DNA of 64,000 bases from an uncultured Lachnospiraceae bacterium (GCA_902778165.1 CACYWQ010000004.1:48218-112217); one strand, 5' to 3'; shown: positions 1-10,626, counted from the first letter of the stretch. A program made the numbers and translations. The notes: generated by a model from the sequence alone, not told the origin.

Positions 1-242
1 ATATCATTGTATATGTCTACAAGGCGTTTTAGCTCGTCCATGCGGTATTGATATTCGCTTTTAATTGTTATATTAGGATTAAAGAAATAGACGGTTGTCT
101 CAAAGTGATCGCGGACTCTGTCCATACATATACTGCTGCACGGCGCACAGCAGGCATGCAAAAGAAGCCTCTTTGGGTGTATGGAAGCATTCTGTGCTGA
201 GATTATTCTGTTGAATTCTTTGTTGTAATCAATCTTATTCAT
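1..242 (-). CDS. queH: Epoxyqueuosine reductase QueH (partial, N-terminal ~80 residues)
   Basis: The reverse strand reads from an ATG at 242-240 and runs off the left edge, so the C-terminal part is missing. The visible protein contains LLLHACCAPCSS (residues ~27-38) followed by FFNPNITIKSEYQYRMDEL. This is the hallmark of the QueH (DUF208) family: a paired-Cys metal-binding motif and the NPNI...EY..R..EL stretch. QueH reduces epoxyqueuosine to queuosine in the anticodon of tRNAs in bacteria that lack QueG. No strong Shine-Dalgarno is seen; the start was chosen because it places the CCAPC motif at its usual distance. Transcription diverges from the chemoreceptor gene. Confidence 0.87.
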   Translation of the reverse strand, partial: MNKIDYNKEFNRIISAQNASIHPKRLLLHACCAPCSSICMDRVRDHFETTVYFFNPNITIKSEYQYRMDELKRLVDIYND

Positions 243-406
243 AATTATCTGCAATATTCTATCATATATACGCGCATCTGCGCAAAAACAGGAGTGGTGG
301 AAATAAGAAAAGACCGTCATCTTACGTAGAAAAGCATTCATTGCGTTGACGCGTTGAATCAGCAAATTTTTTTGCGTAAAGTATTGCAGATATGGGGTTT
401 TGCTTG

Positions 407-432
407 TAAAATCTTATATATAGTCCGACATA
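407..432 (+). promoter_or_regulatory. Sigma-D/FliA-type (motility) promoter of the chemoreceptor
   Basis: TAAA at 407-410, a 14-base spacer, then CCGACATA at 425-432. The Bacillus sigma-D (sigma-28) consensus is TAAA-N15-GCCGATAT, so this is a close match. It lies 30 bases before the receptor start. Its target is a chemotaxis protein, the usual regulon of this sigma factor. The match is by eye and not experimentally supported. The rest of 243-461 shows no gene. Confidence 0.6.
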
Positions 433-461
433 AGGATTATATTCAAGGAGGGATTATAGAA

Positions 462-2453
462 ATGAGAGGAACTATCAAAAGTAAATTGACGTTTGCCGTA
501 ATACTTATCGTGGTTGCCGCGATGTTGGTATCTACGGCCATAATTGTAGGTGCTTCAGGAAAGAACCTTACAAGCAGACTTACGGGTGAACTTCAGACTA
601 ATGCCGATAAGTATGCCAATTCAATCAACAGCTGGATTGAGATGGAGAAAGGTCTTAATTCGGCAGGCGCAGCAGCCTTTGCGGCGCTTCCCGAAACTTC
701 TTATGATAGGGAACATATACAGAATATCGTAACGACTGAGGCATCGGGTCATCCCGAATTCCTTAATCTGTATTACGGTATGTCAGATAAGCAACATATT
801 CAGATGGACCCCAATGCAACGGTGCCTGACGGATATGATCCTACGGCAAGAGGTTGGTATAAGGCGGCCGCAGCAGCCGGTACAACGATTGTTACCGATC
901 CGTACATGGATGTATTGATTGGCGGTATGTGTATTACGATAGCAACTCCCGTATACAGAAACGGTGAGCTTGTCGGTGTGTTGGGTGCGGATTTTACTCT
1001 TGACTACATATCTGAAGTAGTTAACAGTATTCCTTATGAAAAGGGAGAATACGGGTTCTTAATAGATGCAAGTGCCAATTATATAATGCATGAGAATAAA
1101 GATTATCTTCCGGGTGAAGATGTTGCTACTGCAGTTTCATCGGTAATGCCTGCGATTAATTCAATTGTAACGACACCTGGAACGGAAGTTATTCTTACGG
1201 CGGATTATGACGGTGAGAAGAATTATTTCGCAACATCAACCATAGAAGGTTGCGGTTGGTCACTCGGTCTTGCAATGCCTAAAGGTAATGTAAGCGGTAC
1301 GATAACAAGACTTATAGTTACAGCCATTATTATTACACTTGTTGCTATCGCTGCGGTTGTAATCTTTATGACAAGACTTATCGGTTCGCAGCTTGCGCCG
1401 ATGGAGGATATGAAGACCTTCGTTAAGAATAAGATTATAGGCGAAGCTAATGTTAAGAAGGCGAATTCGGAGGTTGAAGAAATAAGATATCTTCTGTCAG
1501 AACTTGAGGATCGTGTTATAGATACGATTCATAAGACGCAGGATGAGTCGCAACTTATCAAGGATAAGATGGCTTCTGCATCTGATAAGATAAGCGGAAT
1601 CAATGATTCCATAACCGAGATTAATGAAGCAATGCATCGTACCGAAGGCGGAATAGAGACTCAGACCGATAGTATCAGAAGCATTGAAGAGATTTGCAAT
1701 AACGTGATGATAGCGGCAGATACCTTTGCAACGGATACAAGAGACATGACCGACAGGACGGATGAGATCATCGCAAGAGTTAAGGGCATTGTCCCGGAGA
1801 TAATAGCCAATAAGAGACATGCCGTTGAGGTTACCAACCAGACCAAGGAAGAACTTGAAGAGGCAATTAAGGGTATTCAGGTAATTGAACAGATAGTAGA
1901 AGTGGCTTCGGCTATACAGGGAATTGCCAATCAGACTAATTTGCTTGCGCTTAATGCATCGATAGAGGCAGCAAGAGCCGGTGAAGCCGGAAGAGGATTT
2001 GCGGTTGTTGCGGATGAGATCAACAGCTTAAGTACTACGACCGGAAGCGAAATAGAGAAGGTTAATGCGCTTACTAAGGAAGTAACCTACAATATTGATG
2101 AGCTCTCTAAGGTTTGTGACAGAATTGTAAAGTTCTTAACGGAAAATGTGCTTAAGGATTATGATAATCTTGAAACATTGGCAAATAATTACATGGAAGA
2201 TGCAAATTATTACGGCGATGTAAGTAAGGAACTCGGTGCAGGAGCCGAAGAAGTAAATGCTTCCGTTACGGATATCAATAATGTCTTAGAGACAATAAGC
2301 AAAGCACAGGAAGAGCTTGGCAGCGCAGTGCATGATATCTCCGGCAACATGCAGAGCATCACGGAATCAAGTGCAAATGTATCGGATGAGACTAAGGAAG
2401 TAATGGACAGCATTACTACACTGCAGGATACAACAGGAAGGTTTAATCTGTAG
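462..2453 (+). CDS. Methyl-accepting chemotaxis protein with Cache sensor
   Basis: Transmembrane chemoreceptor of 663 residues. TM1 is at residues ~8-32, an extracellular double-Cache-like ligand domain at ~35-280 (it contains ARGWYKAA and [12 protein letters not shown], typical of dCache) and TM2 at ~283-305. A long coiled-coil signalling domain follows. The hairpin tip at ~487-520 carries [19 protein letters not shown] and [11 protein letters not shown], the interface that binds CheA/CheW. The ATG at 462 was preferred over upstream TTG codons because AAGGAGG lies at ~445-451 and the protein then begins with a short basic stretch before TM1. It is monocistronic: a sigma-D-like promoter precedes it and a strong terminator follows. 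The ligand is unknown; dCache receptors often bind amino acids. Confidence 0.93.
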   Translation: MRGTIKSKLTFAVILIVVAAMLVSTAIIVGASGKNLTSRLTGELQTNADKYANSINSWIEMEKGLNSAGAAAFAALPETSYDREHIQNIVTTEASGHPEFLNLYYGMSDKQHIQMDPNATVPDGYDPTARGWYKAAAAAGTTIVTDPYMDVLIGGMCITIATPVYRNGELVGVLGADFTLDYISEVVNSIPYEKGEYGFLIDASANYIMHENKDYLPGEDVATAVSSVMPAINSIVTTPGTEVILTADYDGEKNYFATSTIEGCGWSLGLAMPKGNVSGTITRLIVTAIIITLVAIAAVVIFMTRLIGSQLAPMEDMKTFVKNKIIGEANVKKANSEVEEIRYLLSELEDRVIDTIHKTQDESQLIKDKMASASDKISGINDSITEINEAMHRTEGGIETQTDSIRSIEEICNNVMIAADTFATDTRDMTDRTDEIIARVKGIVPEIIANKRHAVEVTNQTKEELEEAIKGIQVIEQIVEVASAIQGIANQTNLLALNASIEAARAGEAGRGFAVVADEINSLSTTTGSEIEKVNALTKEVTYNIDELSKVCDRIVKFLTENVLKDYDNLETLANNYMEDANYYGDVSKELGAGAEEVNASVTDINNVLETISKAQEELGSAVHDISGNMQSITESSANVSDETKEVMDSITTLQDTTGRFNL

Positions 2454-2495
2454 AATAACAGAATAACAAAGGTCCCCACGGGACCGGAAATATAT

Positions 2496-2530
2496 AAAAA
2501 GGCGAAGGAGTATATCTCCTTTGCCTTTTT
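2496..2530 (+). terminator. Rho-independent terminator after the chemoreceptor
   Basis: AAAAAGGCGAAGGAG pairs with CTCCTTTGCCTTTTT around a five-base TATAT loop, ending in a T-run. A smaller hairpin, GGTCCC-ACG-GGACC, sits just upstream at ~2471-2485. The A-run on the other arm means it could act in both directions. Confidence 0.85.
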
Positions 2531-2609
2531 ATGTTAAATATGTGGAAAAATAAGCAGAAAAGTTATACAATGTACAGAGTGAAATTTAAAGTTGGGGTAT
2601 TATGGGTAT

Positions 2610-3722
2610 ATGACAGGAATTATTAAGCATTTTCACGATGTTCGCCTGGTGCTTGAAGGCAAGAGACTGATCGAAGATGAAGCCAAGTATAGGATAATAT
2701 GTATCGGCGCGGCACTGATACATGTTGTATTTACAATATGTATGTATATCATGCATGCGGACATAATGGTCTACTACAATTTTTGTATTGTTGTGGCGTA
2801 TTTCTTTATGGGATTAGTCTTATCGGCAAGAAGTAAGAGAAGGCTGTTATTAGGCCTGCTGTTTGGTGAGATTGTGTTCCATTCGGCCCTTGCCAGCTTT
2901 ATGCTTGGAATAGATTGCGAGTTTATGTTATATACGGTGTCTTTGATTCCAATGGCATTCTATCTGACCAATACCGCCACGAAGAAGACAAGGCGAACCA
3001 ATTTCGCTGTGATGCTGTCTTCCTTTGTAGTATTGGCATATCTGTTTGTGAGCATAATTCATCCCAGTCAGGCGTATTATGATCTGTCTGCATACGGTTC
3101 CATTAAGACGGGAATAAGATTCTTTAATATGTTCATTGCATTCATGCTTCAGTTAAGCTTCTCGCTGCTGTTTGCATTGGAAGCGCAGTATCTGTCAAGA
3201 TTGTTAGAGAATGAGAATGTTAAGCTTACGGAAGATGCGAATGTGGATCCCCTTACCAAATTGTGGAACAGAAGAAGCCTGTCCAATGCCGTTACGGAAG
3301 CGATTAACACAATGGAACATATTGATGTATTCAGTGTTGTTATGATGGACATAGATGATTTTAAGAAAGTCAACGATACTTACGGACATGATGTAGGTGA
3401 TGAAGTGCTGGTGAAACTTGCTGAAATCATCAAAGAAGAGGTAAGAAACGGAGACTATTCCTGCCGTTGGGGTGGTGAGGAATTCCTGTTATTCGCTCAC
3501 GGACCGCGTAATGAGGTTCAATATGTGGCGGAGAGGATTCTTGAGAGACTTAAGAGTATAAGCTTTGAAGACAGAAAGGGCGGTAATTTCAGCGTAACAC
3601 TGACCGCCGGTGTTGCAGAGTTTAAATACGGTGCACAGTTAAGAAACGTCATAGAAGCTGCCGATAAGAGACTGTATTACGGTAAGACCCACGGCAAGAA
3701 TCAGATTGTAAGCGCATCATAA
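2610..3722 (+). CDS. Membrane diguanylate cyclase (GGDEF domain)
   Basis: Predicted to make cyclic di-GMP from two GTP. The ~370-residue protein has about six hydrophobic segments in residues ~20-200, a short linker, and a GGDEF domain from DPLTKLWNRR (~212) to the C terminus. The active-site motif is RWGGEEF (~287), a catalytically competent variant, and MDIDDFKKVND is present upstream of it. The ATG at 2610 is chosen; an in-frame TTG at 2592 would add six residues, and GGGG at ~2594-2597 fits the ATG better. No accessory sensor domain other than the membrane part is visible, so the input signal is unknown. One of three c-di-GMP synthesis or turnover proteins in this window. Confidence 0.88.
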   Translation: MTGIIKHFHDVRLVLEGKRLIEDEAKYRIICIGAALIHVVFTICMYIMHADIMVYYNFCIVVAYFFMGLVLSARSKRRLLLGLLFGEIVFHSALASFMLGIDCEFMLYTVSLIPMAFYLTNTATKKTRRTNFAVMLSSFVVLAYLFVSIIHPSQAYYDLSAYGSIKTGIRFFNMFIAFMLQLSFSLLFALEAQYLSRLLENENVKLTEDANVDPLTKLWNRRSLSNAVTEAINTMEHIDVFSVVMMDIDDFKKVNDTYGHDVGDEVLVKLAEIIKEEVRNGDYSCRWGGEEFLLFAHGPRNEVQYVAERILERLKSISFEDRKGGNFSVTLTAGVAEFKYGAQLRNVIEAADKRLYYGKTHGKNQIVSAS

Positions 3723-3748
3723 TCCAAATAATCAAGGAGGATTCCCTT

Positions 3749-5533
3749 TTGAAAAGCATAGCGGAATTAATTAGCGAAGAAGTTAAAACTGCATTTAATA
3801 ACGCGGGATATGATCCCGAATTAGGTCAGGTAACTGTATCTAACAGGCCGGATCTGTGTGAATTTCAGTGTAACGGAGCTATGGCAGGTGCCAAATTGTA
3901 TCATAAGGCTCCGATTCAGATTGCAACGGAAGTGGCAGATAAGCTTAAGGATAACAGGGTAATAGAGAGTGCTCTGGCGGTTAATCCGGGATTTCTGAAT
4001 ATAAATATCAAAGGTGAGTGGTTAGCAGAATACTTAACGGCCATGGCAGCGTGCCCGGACGGAAGACTTGGCATAGAGACACCCGAAACACAAACCGTTA
4101 TTGTGGATTACGGCGGAGCGAATGTGGCCAAGCCGCTTCATGTAGGACATTTAAGAAGTGCTGTTATCGGTGAGAGTATTAAGCGAATATCCAGATATAT
4201 GGGACATAAGACCATAGGAGATGTTCATCTCGGCGATTGGGGCCTTCAGATGGGTCTTGTAATTACGGAACTTAAGCAGCGTAAGCCTGATCTGCCTTAT
4301 TTTGACGATGAGTTCTGCGGTGAGTATCCCAAGGAAGCTCCTTTTACGATAGCCGAGCTTGAGGAGATATATCCTGCTGCTTCAGCAAAGAGTAAAGAAG
4401 ATGAGGAATTTAAGAGAGCCGCAATGGAAGCAACTGCCAAGCTTCAGAGCGGTGTAAGAGGATACAGGGCTTTATGGAAGCATATCATAGATGTATCTGT
4501 AGCAGATCTTAAGCGTAATTATGATTCACTTGATGTAGAATTTGATCTATGGAAAGGTGAAAGCGACGTTCATGATCTTATTCCGGGCATGGTGGATTAT
4601 CTTAAGGCGGGCGGTTATACACGAATGAGTGACGGCGCCCTTGTGGTTGATGTTAAGGAAGATACGGACAATAAAGAGATGCCGCCTTGTATGATTCTTA
4701 AGTCAGACGGTGCATCATTATATAATACAACCGACCTTGCCACTATTATGGACAGGGTGAAGCAATATAATCCCGACAGACTGGTTTATCTGACCGATAA
4801 GAGACAGAATCTGTATTTTGAACAGGTCTTCAGATGTGCAAGGAAGACGGGTTTAATTGATAAGGATAAGGAACTTATACATATCGGCTTCGGTACTGTT
4901 AACGGTAAGGACGGTAAGCCGTTTAAGACACGAGACGGCGGAGTCATGCGTTTGGAATATCTGATTAAGGATATTAATGACAGGATGTATGAGAGAATCA
5001 CCCAGAATCGTGACATAGATGAGGATGAGGCTCTTAAAATCAGCCGTATTGTCGGACTGGCTGCAATCAAATACGGTGATCTGTCTAATCAGGCATCCAA
5101 GGACTATATATTTGATGTAGACAAGTTTACATCAAGTGAGGGTAATACGGGTCCATATATACTTTATACGATTGTAAGAATTAAGAGTATATTGGATAAG
5201 TATTCAGATCAGGGCGGAACTATCCCTGACATTGATTCCGGTAAGATCAATTTCATCGCTCCGGTATGTTCTTCTCATAAGAATCTTATGATGGAGCTTA
5301 CAGGATTTGCAGAAACGATAAGCGGTGCATATACGGAAGCAGCCCCTCACAGAATATGCGCATATATCTATGGATTGGCTAATGCATTTAACAGCTTCTA
5401 CCATGAAGTTAAGGTCCTTGCGGAAGAGGATGCAGACAAAAAAGAAGGATATATAGCCCTGCTTGCGCTCACGAAGAAGGTCTTGACGATATGTATCGAT
5501 TTGTTGGGATTTAAGGCACCTGACAGAATGTAA
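3749..5533 (+). CDS. argS: Arginyl-tRNA synthetase
   Basis: Charges tRNA-Arg with arginine in the cytoplasm. The 594-residue class I enzyme has the N-terminal Arg-tRNA synthetase domain (residues ~1-90), the HIGH-type signature KPLHVGHLRS (~128-137), the Rossmann core and a C-terminal DALR anticodon-binding domain. The KMSKS loop is replaced by DGKPFKTRDGGVMRL, the form I recognise from clostridial ArgS. It starts with TTG at 3749, seven to eight bases after AAGGAGG at 3734-3740; no ATG in frame gives a full N terminus. It follows the GGDEF gene by 26 bases. Confidence 0.95.
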   Translation: MKSIAELISEEVKTAFNNAGYDPELGQVTVSNRPDLCEFQCNGAMAGAKLYHKAPIQIATEVADKLKDNRVIESALAVNPGFLNINIKGEWLAEYLTAMAACPDGRLGIETPETQTVIVDYGGANVAKPLHVGHLRSAVIGESIKRISRYMGHKTIGDVHLGDWGLQMGLVITELKQRKPDLPYFDDEFCGEYPKEAPFTIAELEEIYPAASAKSKEDEEFKRAAMEATAKLQSGVRGYRALWKHIIDVSVADLKRNYDSLDVEFDLWKGESDVHDLIPGMVDYLKAGGYTRMSDGALVVDVKEDTDNKEMPPCMILKSDGASLYNTTDLATIMDRVKQYNPDRLVYLTDKRQNLYFEQVFRCARKTGLIDKDKELIHIGFGTVNGKDGKPFKTRDGGVMRLEYLIKDINDRMYERITQNRDIDEDEALKISRIVGLAAIKYGDLSNQASKDYIFDVDKFTSSEGNTGPYILYTIVRIKSILDKYSDQGGTIPDIDSGKINFIAPVCSSHKNLMMELTGFAETISGAYTEAAPHRICAYIYGLANAFNSFYHEVKVLAEEDADKKEGYIALLALTKKVLTICIDLLGFKAPDRM

Positions 5534-5550
5534 CTTATTGGGAGATTTGT

Positions 5551-6546
5551 ATGATATTTAAGTGTAAGAATTGCGGTGGAAATATAGTATATAATCCCGA
5601 GAAAGGTACCATGTGCTGCCCGCACTGTGACGGACTTGATACCGATGAGAAGATAACGGGTGAAGATACGATGCACACCTGTATAAGTTGCGGAGCCCCG
5701 TTGGAGAATGTCATCCTTGAGCATACTTCGGCAACTAAGTGCCCCAACTGCGGAACATATGTAGTATTGGATGAGAGGGTGCAGGGAACATATGAACCTC
5801 AGCTTATACTGCCGTTTAGGATAAGCAAGAATAAAGCGATTGACCTGCTTAAGAGCGAATTCGGTAAGAGAGTATTTACTCCCGCAGGATTCTTAAGCAA
5901 TGCATCGGTGAGCAAAATAGAGGGTACATATGTACCTTTCTTTATGTATGACTATGATACTTCTACGGAGTATCAGGGAACGGGAACTAAAGTAAGGCAC
6001 TGGACTTCCGGAGATTATGAATATACCGAGACATCATATTACGATATTCACAGATCCATGGATGCAACATTTGACAAGGTTCCTGTGGATGCATCGGATT
6101 ATATGGAAGATCAGTATATGGATCTTCTTGAGCCTTACGCGTATGAAGGACTTGAGCAATTCCAAGAGAAATACATGTCTGGATTCTTCGGTGAGAAGTA
6201 TAACAGATCTGAAGAGGAACTGGCACCCAGAGCGGTAGAGAAGATTAAGACCGCGATTGAATCTTTGATAGGTGAGAGTATCACCGGATATACAACCGTA
6301 ACCAAGAAGAGCATGGATGCCAATGCATCCAAGAAGAAGGTAGATTATGCGCTTCTGCCTGTATGGGAGTATGTATTCAGATATAAGAATGTTAATTACA
6401 AATTCCATGTCAACGGACAAACCGGTAAGGTAGTCGGTAAGACGCCTGTAGCCAAGGATAAGGTAGTGTTGTACGGAACCACGGTATTTGGCTTAATTAC
6501 GCTGATAGGAGCAATGATCAGACTTTTGTTGGCGGCAGTAATGTGA
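5551..6546 (+). CDS. Zinc-ribbon protein with C-terminal membrane anchor, function unknown
   Basis: A 331-residue protein with two N-terminal zinc ribbons: CKNCGG with CCPHC at ~4-27, then CISCG and CPNCG at ~45-68. A central ~230-residue domain follows, then one hydrophobic helix near the C terminus (TTVFGLITLIGAMIRLLLA). Similar tail-anchored ribbon proteins are common in Lachnospiraceae and are sometimes misnamed as helicase fragments; no helicase motif is present. ATG at 5551 follows GGGAGA. It lies 17 bases after argS and is followed by a TPM-domain protein, so the two may be co-expressed. I cannot assign a reaction. Confidence 0.75.
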   Translation: MIFKCKNCGGNIVYNPEKGTMCCPHCDGLDTDEKITGEDTMHTCISCGAPLENVILEHTSATKCPNCGTYVVLDERVQGTYEPQLILPFRISKNKAIDLLKSEFGKRVFTPAGFLSNASVSKIEGTYVPFFMYDYDTSTEYQGTGTKVRHWTSGDYEYTETSYYDIHRSMDATFDKVPVDASDYMEDQYMDLLEPYAYEGLEQFQEKYMSGFFGEKYNRSEEELAPRAVEKIKTAIESLIGESITGYTTVTKKSMDANASKKKVDYALLPVWEYVFRYKNVNYKFHVNGQTGKVVGKTPVAKDKVVLYGTTVFGLITLIGAMIRLLLAAVM

Positions 6547-6595
6547 TATATAGGGAATTAAGCAGACGTAATACAAAGAGTTGTTGAGGATAGAA

Positions 6596-7408
6596 ATGAA
6601 ATCGTATTTTAAGTATTTTAAAATCCCGTTTATAATAGCAATAGTTATCACGGTAATTGCCATACCGTTATATCTTAAGAAAAAGGCCGACTTTATGGCT
6701 TCTGAGAGGAACAATTCCTCTTGGGATAATACTGTAACGGTAATAGATGCAGCCGATAAGATGACAGATGAAGAAGAACAGGTCCTTGGTGAACAGATAC
6801 GTGTGATAGAGGACAAATGTCAGTCGGATATTGTCTTTGTTATTCTGAACGATCCGGCGAACGGATACCTTGATTCTGTGAGAAGGCTTGCGGACTCATT
6901 CTCTGAAGATAATCATATGGGATATGATTATCCGGGCGGATCGGCAATTGTCTTTGTAGATAACTGGAGCCGAGGAGGAGACGGTGGCATACATTCATGG
7001 ATGTCTACGACCGGAAATATAAGGGATAGGATTGACAATGATGATGCGACAGAGGTGCTCAATGTATTGGATGAGCTGAGTGATGATGACGATCCTTACT
7101 ATGTTTATTCCAAACTTGCAGCTTCGATAGAGAAAAGAGGCTCTCTTCTCAGAGCACCTTATTCAGTTGGTGCGGTACTTATTGTATCTCTTATTATTTC
7201 GGTAATATACATTATTCTGAATTGGCACAGTAAACTTGGTGATGTTACAGTTACTTCCGGTACATATTTAGAAGGAAAAACTGCTAAATTCAGAGTCAAG
7301 ACGGATACATTTAATCACAAGACCGTTACTTCTCATAAGATTGAGAGAAGTTCCGGCGGCGGAGGCGGCGGAGGCGGAAGCCATGGCGGAGGCGGTCATT
7401 CAAGATAA
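6596..7408 (+). CDS. TPM-domain membrane protein with poly-glycine tail
   Basis: A 270-residue protein: an N-terminal TM helix at ~6-24, an extracellular TPM (DUF477-like) domain at ~45-175 (starting VIDAADKMTDEEE, with YDYPGGSAIVFVD), a second TM helix at ~190-210, and a cytoplasmic tail ending in eight glycines, SH, four glycines and HSR. TPM proteins include plant and bacterial photosystem-repair or phosphatase-like proteins and membrane proteins with glycine-rich ends. The ATG at 6596 is six bases after GAGG; in-frame TTGs at 6581/6584 are less likely. Its architecture (outside domain, TM, low-complexity tail) parallels the Cys-Ala-tailed protein at 37361. Confidence 0.78.
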   Translation: MKSYFKYFKIPFIIAIVITVIAIPLYLKKKADFMASERNNSSWDNTVTVIDAADKMTDEEEQVLGEQIRVIEDKCQSDIVFVILNDPANGYLDSVRRLADSFSEDNHMGYDYPGGSAIVFVDNWSRGGDGGIHSWMSTTGNIRDRIDNDDATEVLNVLDELSDDDDPYYVYSKLAASIEKRGSLLRAPYSVGAVLIVSLIISVIYIILNWHSKLGDVTVTSGTYLEGKTAKFRVKTDTFNHKTVTSHKIERSSGGGGGGGGSHGGGGHSR

Positions 7409-7438
7409 GCAAGAAATTATTAAGGTAGGATTTAATTA

Positions 7439-9244
7439 ATGGACCAAAACCATATCAGAAATTTCTGTATAGTGGCGCATATAGATCACGGTAAGAGTAC
7501 CTTGGCAGACAGAATTATCGAGAAAACCGGCCTTCTGACCGAACGTGAGATGCAGGAGCAGGTGCTTGATAACATGGATATTGAGCGTGAGAGAGGCATT
7601 ACAATCAAAGCGCAGACTGTACGTACCGTATATAAGGCCAAGGACGGACAGGAATATGTATTTAACCTTATAGATACTCCGGGACATGTGGATTTCAACT
7701 ATGAAGTCAGCAGATCTTTGGCTGCATGTGACGGAGCAATTCTCGTTGTTGATGCAGCTCAGGGCATAGAAGCTCAGACTCTTGCCAATGTGTATCTTGC
7801 GCTTGATCATGATTTGGAAGTATTTCCTGTAATCAATAAGATTGATCTTCCAAGCGCAGAACCCCAGAGAGTAATAGAAGAGATTGAGGATGTAATAGGT
7901 ATTGAAGCAGAAGATGCTCCGTTAATATCGGCCAAGAACGGAATTGGAATAGAAGATGTGTTAGAGCGTATTGTAGAACGTGTACCTGCCCCGAAGGGTG
8001 ATGCATCTGCACCTCTTAAGGCGCTTATCTTTGATTCTTTATACGATTCATACAGGGGCGTGATTATATTCTGCAGAATTATGGATGGCAAGGTATCCAA
8101 GGGTACCCGAATCAGAATGATGGCTACCGGTGCGGTTGCCGAGGTTGTGGAAGTCGGAGTGTTCGGAGCCGGACAGTTTATTCCCGATGAAGAATTGTCG
8201 GCCGGTATGGTTGGATATATCACTGCATCCATTAAGAATGTAAGAGATACGGCAGTTGGTGATACGGTTACGGATGATGATAATCCCTGCTTAGAAGCTC
8301 TTCCCGGATATAAGAAGGTTCAGTCAATGGTGTACTGCGGAATGTACCCTGCGGATGGAGCTAAGTATCCGGATTTAAGGGATGCACTTGAGAAACTGCA
8401 GCTTAATGATGCATCGCTTAACTATGAGCCCGAAACGTCGGTGGCTTTGGGATTCGGATTCAGATGTGGATTCTTAGGTCTGCTTCATCTTGAGATTGTC
8501 CAGGAAAGACTGGAGAGAGAGTATAATCTCGATCTTGTTACGACAGCCCCGGGTGTTATATATCATGTATGGAAGACAAATGGTGAGATGATAGAACTTA
8601 CCAATCCGACCAATATGCCGGATCCGTCTGAGATAGATTATATGGAAGAACCCATAGTATCTGCTGAGATTATGCTTACTTCTGAGTATTTGGGTGCAAT
8701 AATGGGCTTATGTCAGGAAAGACGAGGAAGACAGACAGGAATGGAATATATAGAAGCTAACAGAGTGCTTCTTAAGTACGATCTTCCTCTGAATGAGATA
8801 ATATATGACTTCTTCGACGCGCTTAAGAGTAGATCAAGAGGATATGCTTCATTTGACTATGAACTTAAGGGATATGAGAAGAGTTCTCTTGTTAAGCTCG
8901 ATATTCTGATTAACAGAGAGGAAGTTGATGCTCTGTCGTTTATTGTTCATGCAGACAGCGCCTATGAAAGAGGCCGTAAAATGTGTGAGAAACTTAAGGA
9001 TGAGATTCCCAGACATCTATTCGAGATTCCGATTCAGGCAGCTGTGGGCGGAAAGATTATAGCAAGAGAGACAGTTAAGGCTATGCGTAAAGATGTCCTG
9101 GCCAAGTGTTACGGTGGTGATATAACGCGTAAGAAGAAACTGTTGGAGAAACAGAAGGAAGGTAAGAAGCGTATGCGACAGATAGGAAACGTTGAGATAC
9201 CGCAGAAAGCCTTTATGTCTGTGCTTAAGCTGGATTCGGAATAA
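7439..9244 (+). CDS. lepA: Elongation factor 4 (LepA), ribosome back-translocase GTPase
   Basis: A 601-residue translational GTPase acting on stalled or mispositioned ribosomes. GTPase motifs are visible: AHIDHGKST (P-loop, ~13-21), RGITIKAQT (switch I), DTPGH (G3) and NKIDLP (G4). The LepA-specific C-terminal domain ends in [20 protein letters not shown]. Full length for the family. ATG at 7439 follows AAGGTAGGA. The seven-base gap to hemW indicates a lepA-hemW operon, a common order in Firmicutes. Confidence 0.97.
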   Translation: MDQNHIRNFCIVAHIDHGKSTLADRIIEKTGLLTEREMQEQVLDNMDIERERGITIKAQTVRTVYKAKDGQEYVFNLIDTPGHVDFNYEVSRSLAACDGAILVVDAAQGIEAQTLANVYLALDHDLEVFPVINKIDLPSAEPQRVIEEIEDVIGIEAEDAPLISAKNGIGIEDVLERIVERVPAPKGDASAPLKALIFDSLYDSYRGVIIFCRIMDGKVSKGTRIRMMATGAVAEVVEVGVFGAGQFIPDEELSAGMVGYITASIKNVRDTAVGDTVTDDDNPCLEALPGYKKVQSMVYCGMYPADGAKYPDLRDALEKLQLNDASLNYEPETSVALGFGFRCGFLGLLHLEIVQERLEREYNLDLVTTAPGVIYHVWKTNGEMIELTNPTNMPDPSEIDYMEEPIVSAEIMLTSEYLGAIMGLCQERRGRQTGMEYIEANRVLLKYDLPLNEIIYDFFDALKSRSRGYASFDYELKGYEKSSLVKLDILINREEVDALSFIVHADSAYERGRKMCEKLKDEIPRHLFEIPIQAAVGGKIIARETVKAMRKDVLAKCYGGDITRKKKLLEKQKEGKKRMRQIGNVEIPQKAFMSVLKLDSE

Positions 9245-9251
9245 TTAATTC

Positions 9252-10493
9252 ATGATTTCATTTTATATACATTTCCCCTTTTGCATAAAGAAATGCAATT
9301 ACTGTGATTTCCTGTCTTTTTCGGCAGGAGATGACATAAGGGATAGATATGTTGATTCGTTGTGCGGTGAGATCAGGCGGTATTCTGAGTATATAAAAGA
9401 ACCTGTATTTACCGTATTCTTCGGCGGAGGGACCCCTTCGCTGCTTACTCCTAAACAAACAGAAAGAATAATGAATGCAATAACGGATTGTTATCGCATG
9501 GATAAGTGCAACGAGATAAGCCTAGAGTGCAATCCCGGTGCTTCTTTATATGACAATCTTAAAGCATATAGAGATTTGGGAATCAACAGATTAAGCATCG
9601 GACTTCAATCAACCGATGATAATGAACTTAAGATTCTCGGTCGAATACATAATTATGAGCAATTTGTATCAACCTACAGCGATGCAAGAAGGGCCGGATT
9701 TGATAATATCAATATTGATATTATGAGTGCAATCCCGGGTCAGACCATAAAGAGTTACAAGGATACTTTGACTCAAATAGTCAACGTCGACCCGGAGCAC
9801 ATATCTGCATATAGCCTGATTATCGAAGAAGGTACTAAATTCCACGATTTGTACGCACATGACAACAGTGTCACATCAAGCATTTCGAACCACTCAGAAC
9901 GACCAAAAAGGAATATGATTCCACCTCTTCCGAATGAGGATGAGGAGCGTGAGATGTATTATATAACACATGATATCCTAGACAAAGCAGGATTCTCTCG
10001 ATACGAGATATCCAACTATGCCAAGGAAGGATATGAATGCAGGCACAATAATGTATATTGGACAGGAGGAGACTATATCGGATTCGGTCTTAATGCTTCT
10101 TCATATTATATGGGGTACAGATATAGGAATCCCGCGGATATAGGAAGATATTCAGAACTATATACAGATTATGAGAACTCTTTCACTGCGTTTAAACCGG
10201 ATATGTCTGTATATGAGTATATAGACAATCCTGAATTGCATGAGGAGATCAACAAACTATCGGTTAAAGACATGATGGAAGAGTATATGTTCCTTGGATT
10301 AAGAAGAATGAAAGGTGTAAGTACAGAAGGATTTAAGAAGAAGTTCTTAACTGAAATGAGGAATGTGTACGGTTTGATTACAGACAAACTAATTAAGGAT
10401 GGTCTTATTATTGAAGAAGAGGGTTATATAAGATTGTCCGACAGAGGAATAGATGTCAGTAATGTGGTGTTATCTAACTTTTTACTGGACTGA
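9252..10493 (+). CDS. hemW: HemW-like radical SAM haem chaperone
   Basis: A 413-residue radical SAM protein of the HemW family (formerly called oxygen-independent coproporphyrinogen III oxidase-like). The cluster motif CIKKCNYC (Cys11, 15, 18) is CxxxCxxC. FGGGTPSLL, LECNPG and LSIGLQS follow in family order, with a C-terminal HemN-type domain near the end. HemW binds haem and delivers it to respiratory proteins and is not a true decarboxylase. A ~30-residue Ser/Asn/Pro-rich stretch around residues 205-235 looks like an extra loop. Located directly after lepA. Confidence 0.92.
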   Translation: MISFYIHFPFCIKKCNYCDFLSFSAGDDIRDRYVDSLCGEIRRYSEYIKEPVFTVFFGGGTPSLLTPKQTERIMNAITDCYRMDKCNEISLECNPGASLYDNLKAYRDLGINRLSIGLQSTDDNELKILGRIHNYEQFVSTYSDARRAGFDNINIDIMSAIPGQTIKSYKDTLTQIVNVDPEHISAYSLIIEEGTKFHDLYAHDNSVTSSISNHSERPKRNMIPPLPNEDEEREMYYITHDILDKAGFSRYEISNYAKEGYECRHNNVYWTGGDYIGFGLNASSYYMGYRYRNPADIGRYSELYTDYENSFTAFKPDMSVYEYIDNPELHEEINKLSVKDMMEEYMFLGLRRMKGVSTEGFKKKFLTEMRNVYGLITDKLIKDGLIIEEEGYIRLSDRGIDVSNVVLSNFLLD

Positions 10494-10587
10494 TATTATA
10501 TATAGGTGGTATCATAGTATCGATATGGGTTACACGAAGCGGATATAGCAATACAAGGTATTAACTCCAAGAAAACCAAATTTCCTA

Positions 10588-10616
10588 TTGACTTATGGGC
10601 TTCCTTGACATACAAT
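10588..10616 (+). promoter_or_regulatory. Promoter of rpsT
   Basis: TTGACT at 10588-10593, a 17-base spacer and TACAAT at 10611-10616, a good vegetative promoter. It predicts a leader of about 75 nt before the rpsT start. The 94 bases between hemW and this promoter show no gene. Confidence 0.7.
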
Positions 10617-10626
10617 AACATTTGCG

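Noticed and set aside
7353-7405. Glycine tail of the TPM protein as a modified RiPP-like tail
   Set aside because: Poly-Gly tails are common in TPM and DUF2207-type proteins; it has no Cys and no modifying enzyme nearby.
10494-10587. Possible small RNA or gene between hemW and rpsT
   Set aside because: No ribosome site with an open frame and no tRNA-like or other clear structure before the rpsT promoter.
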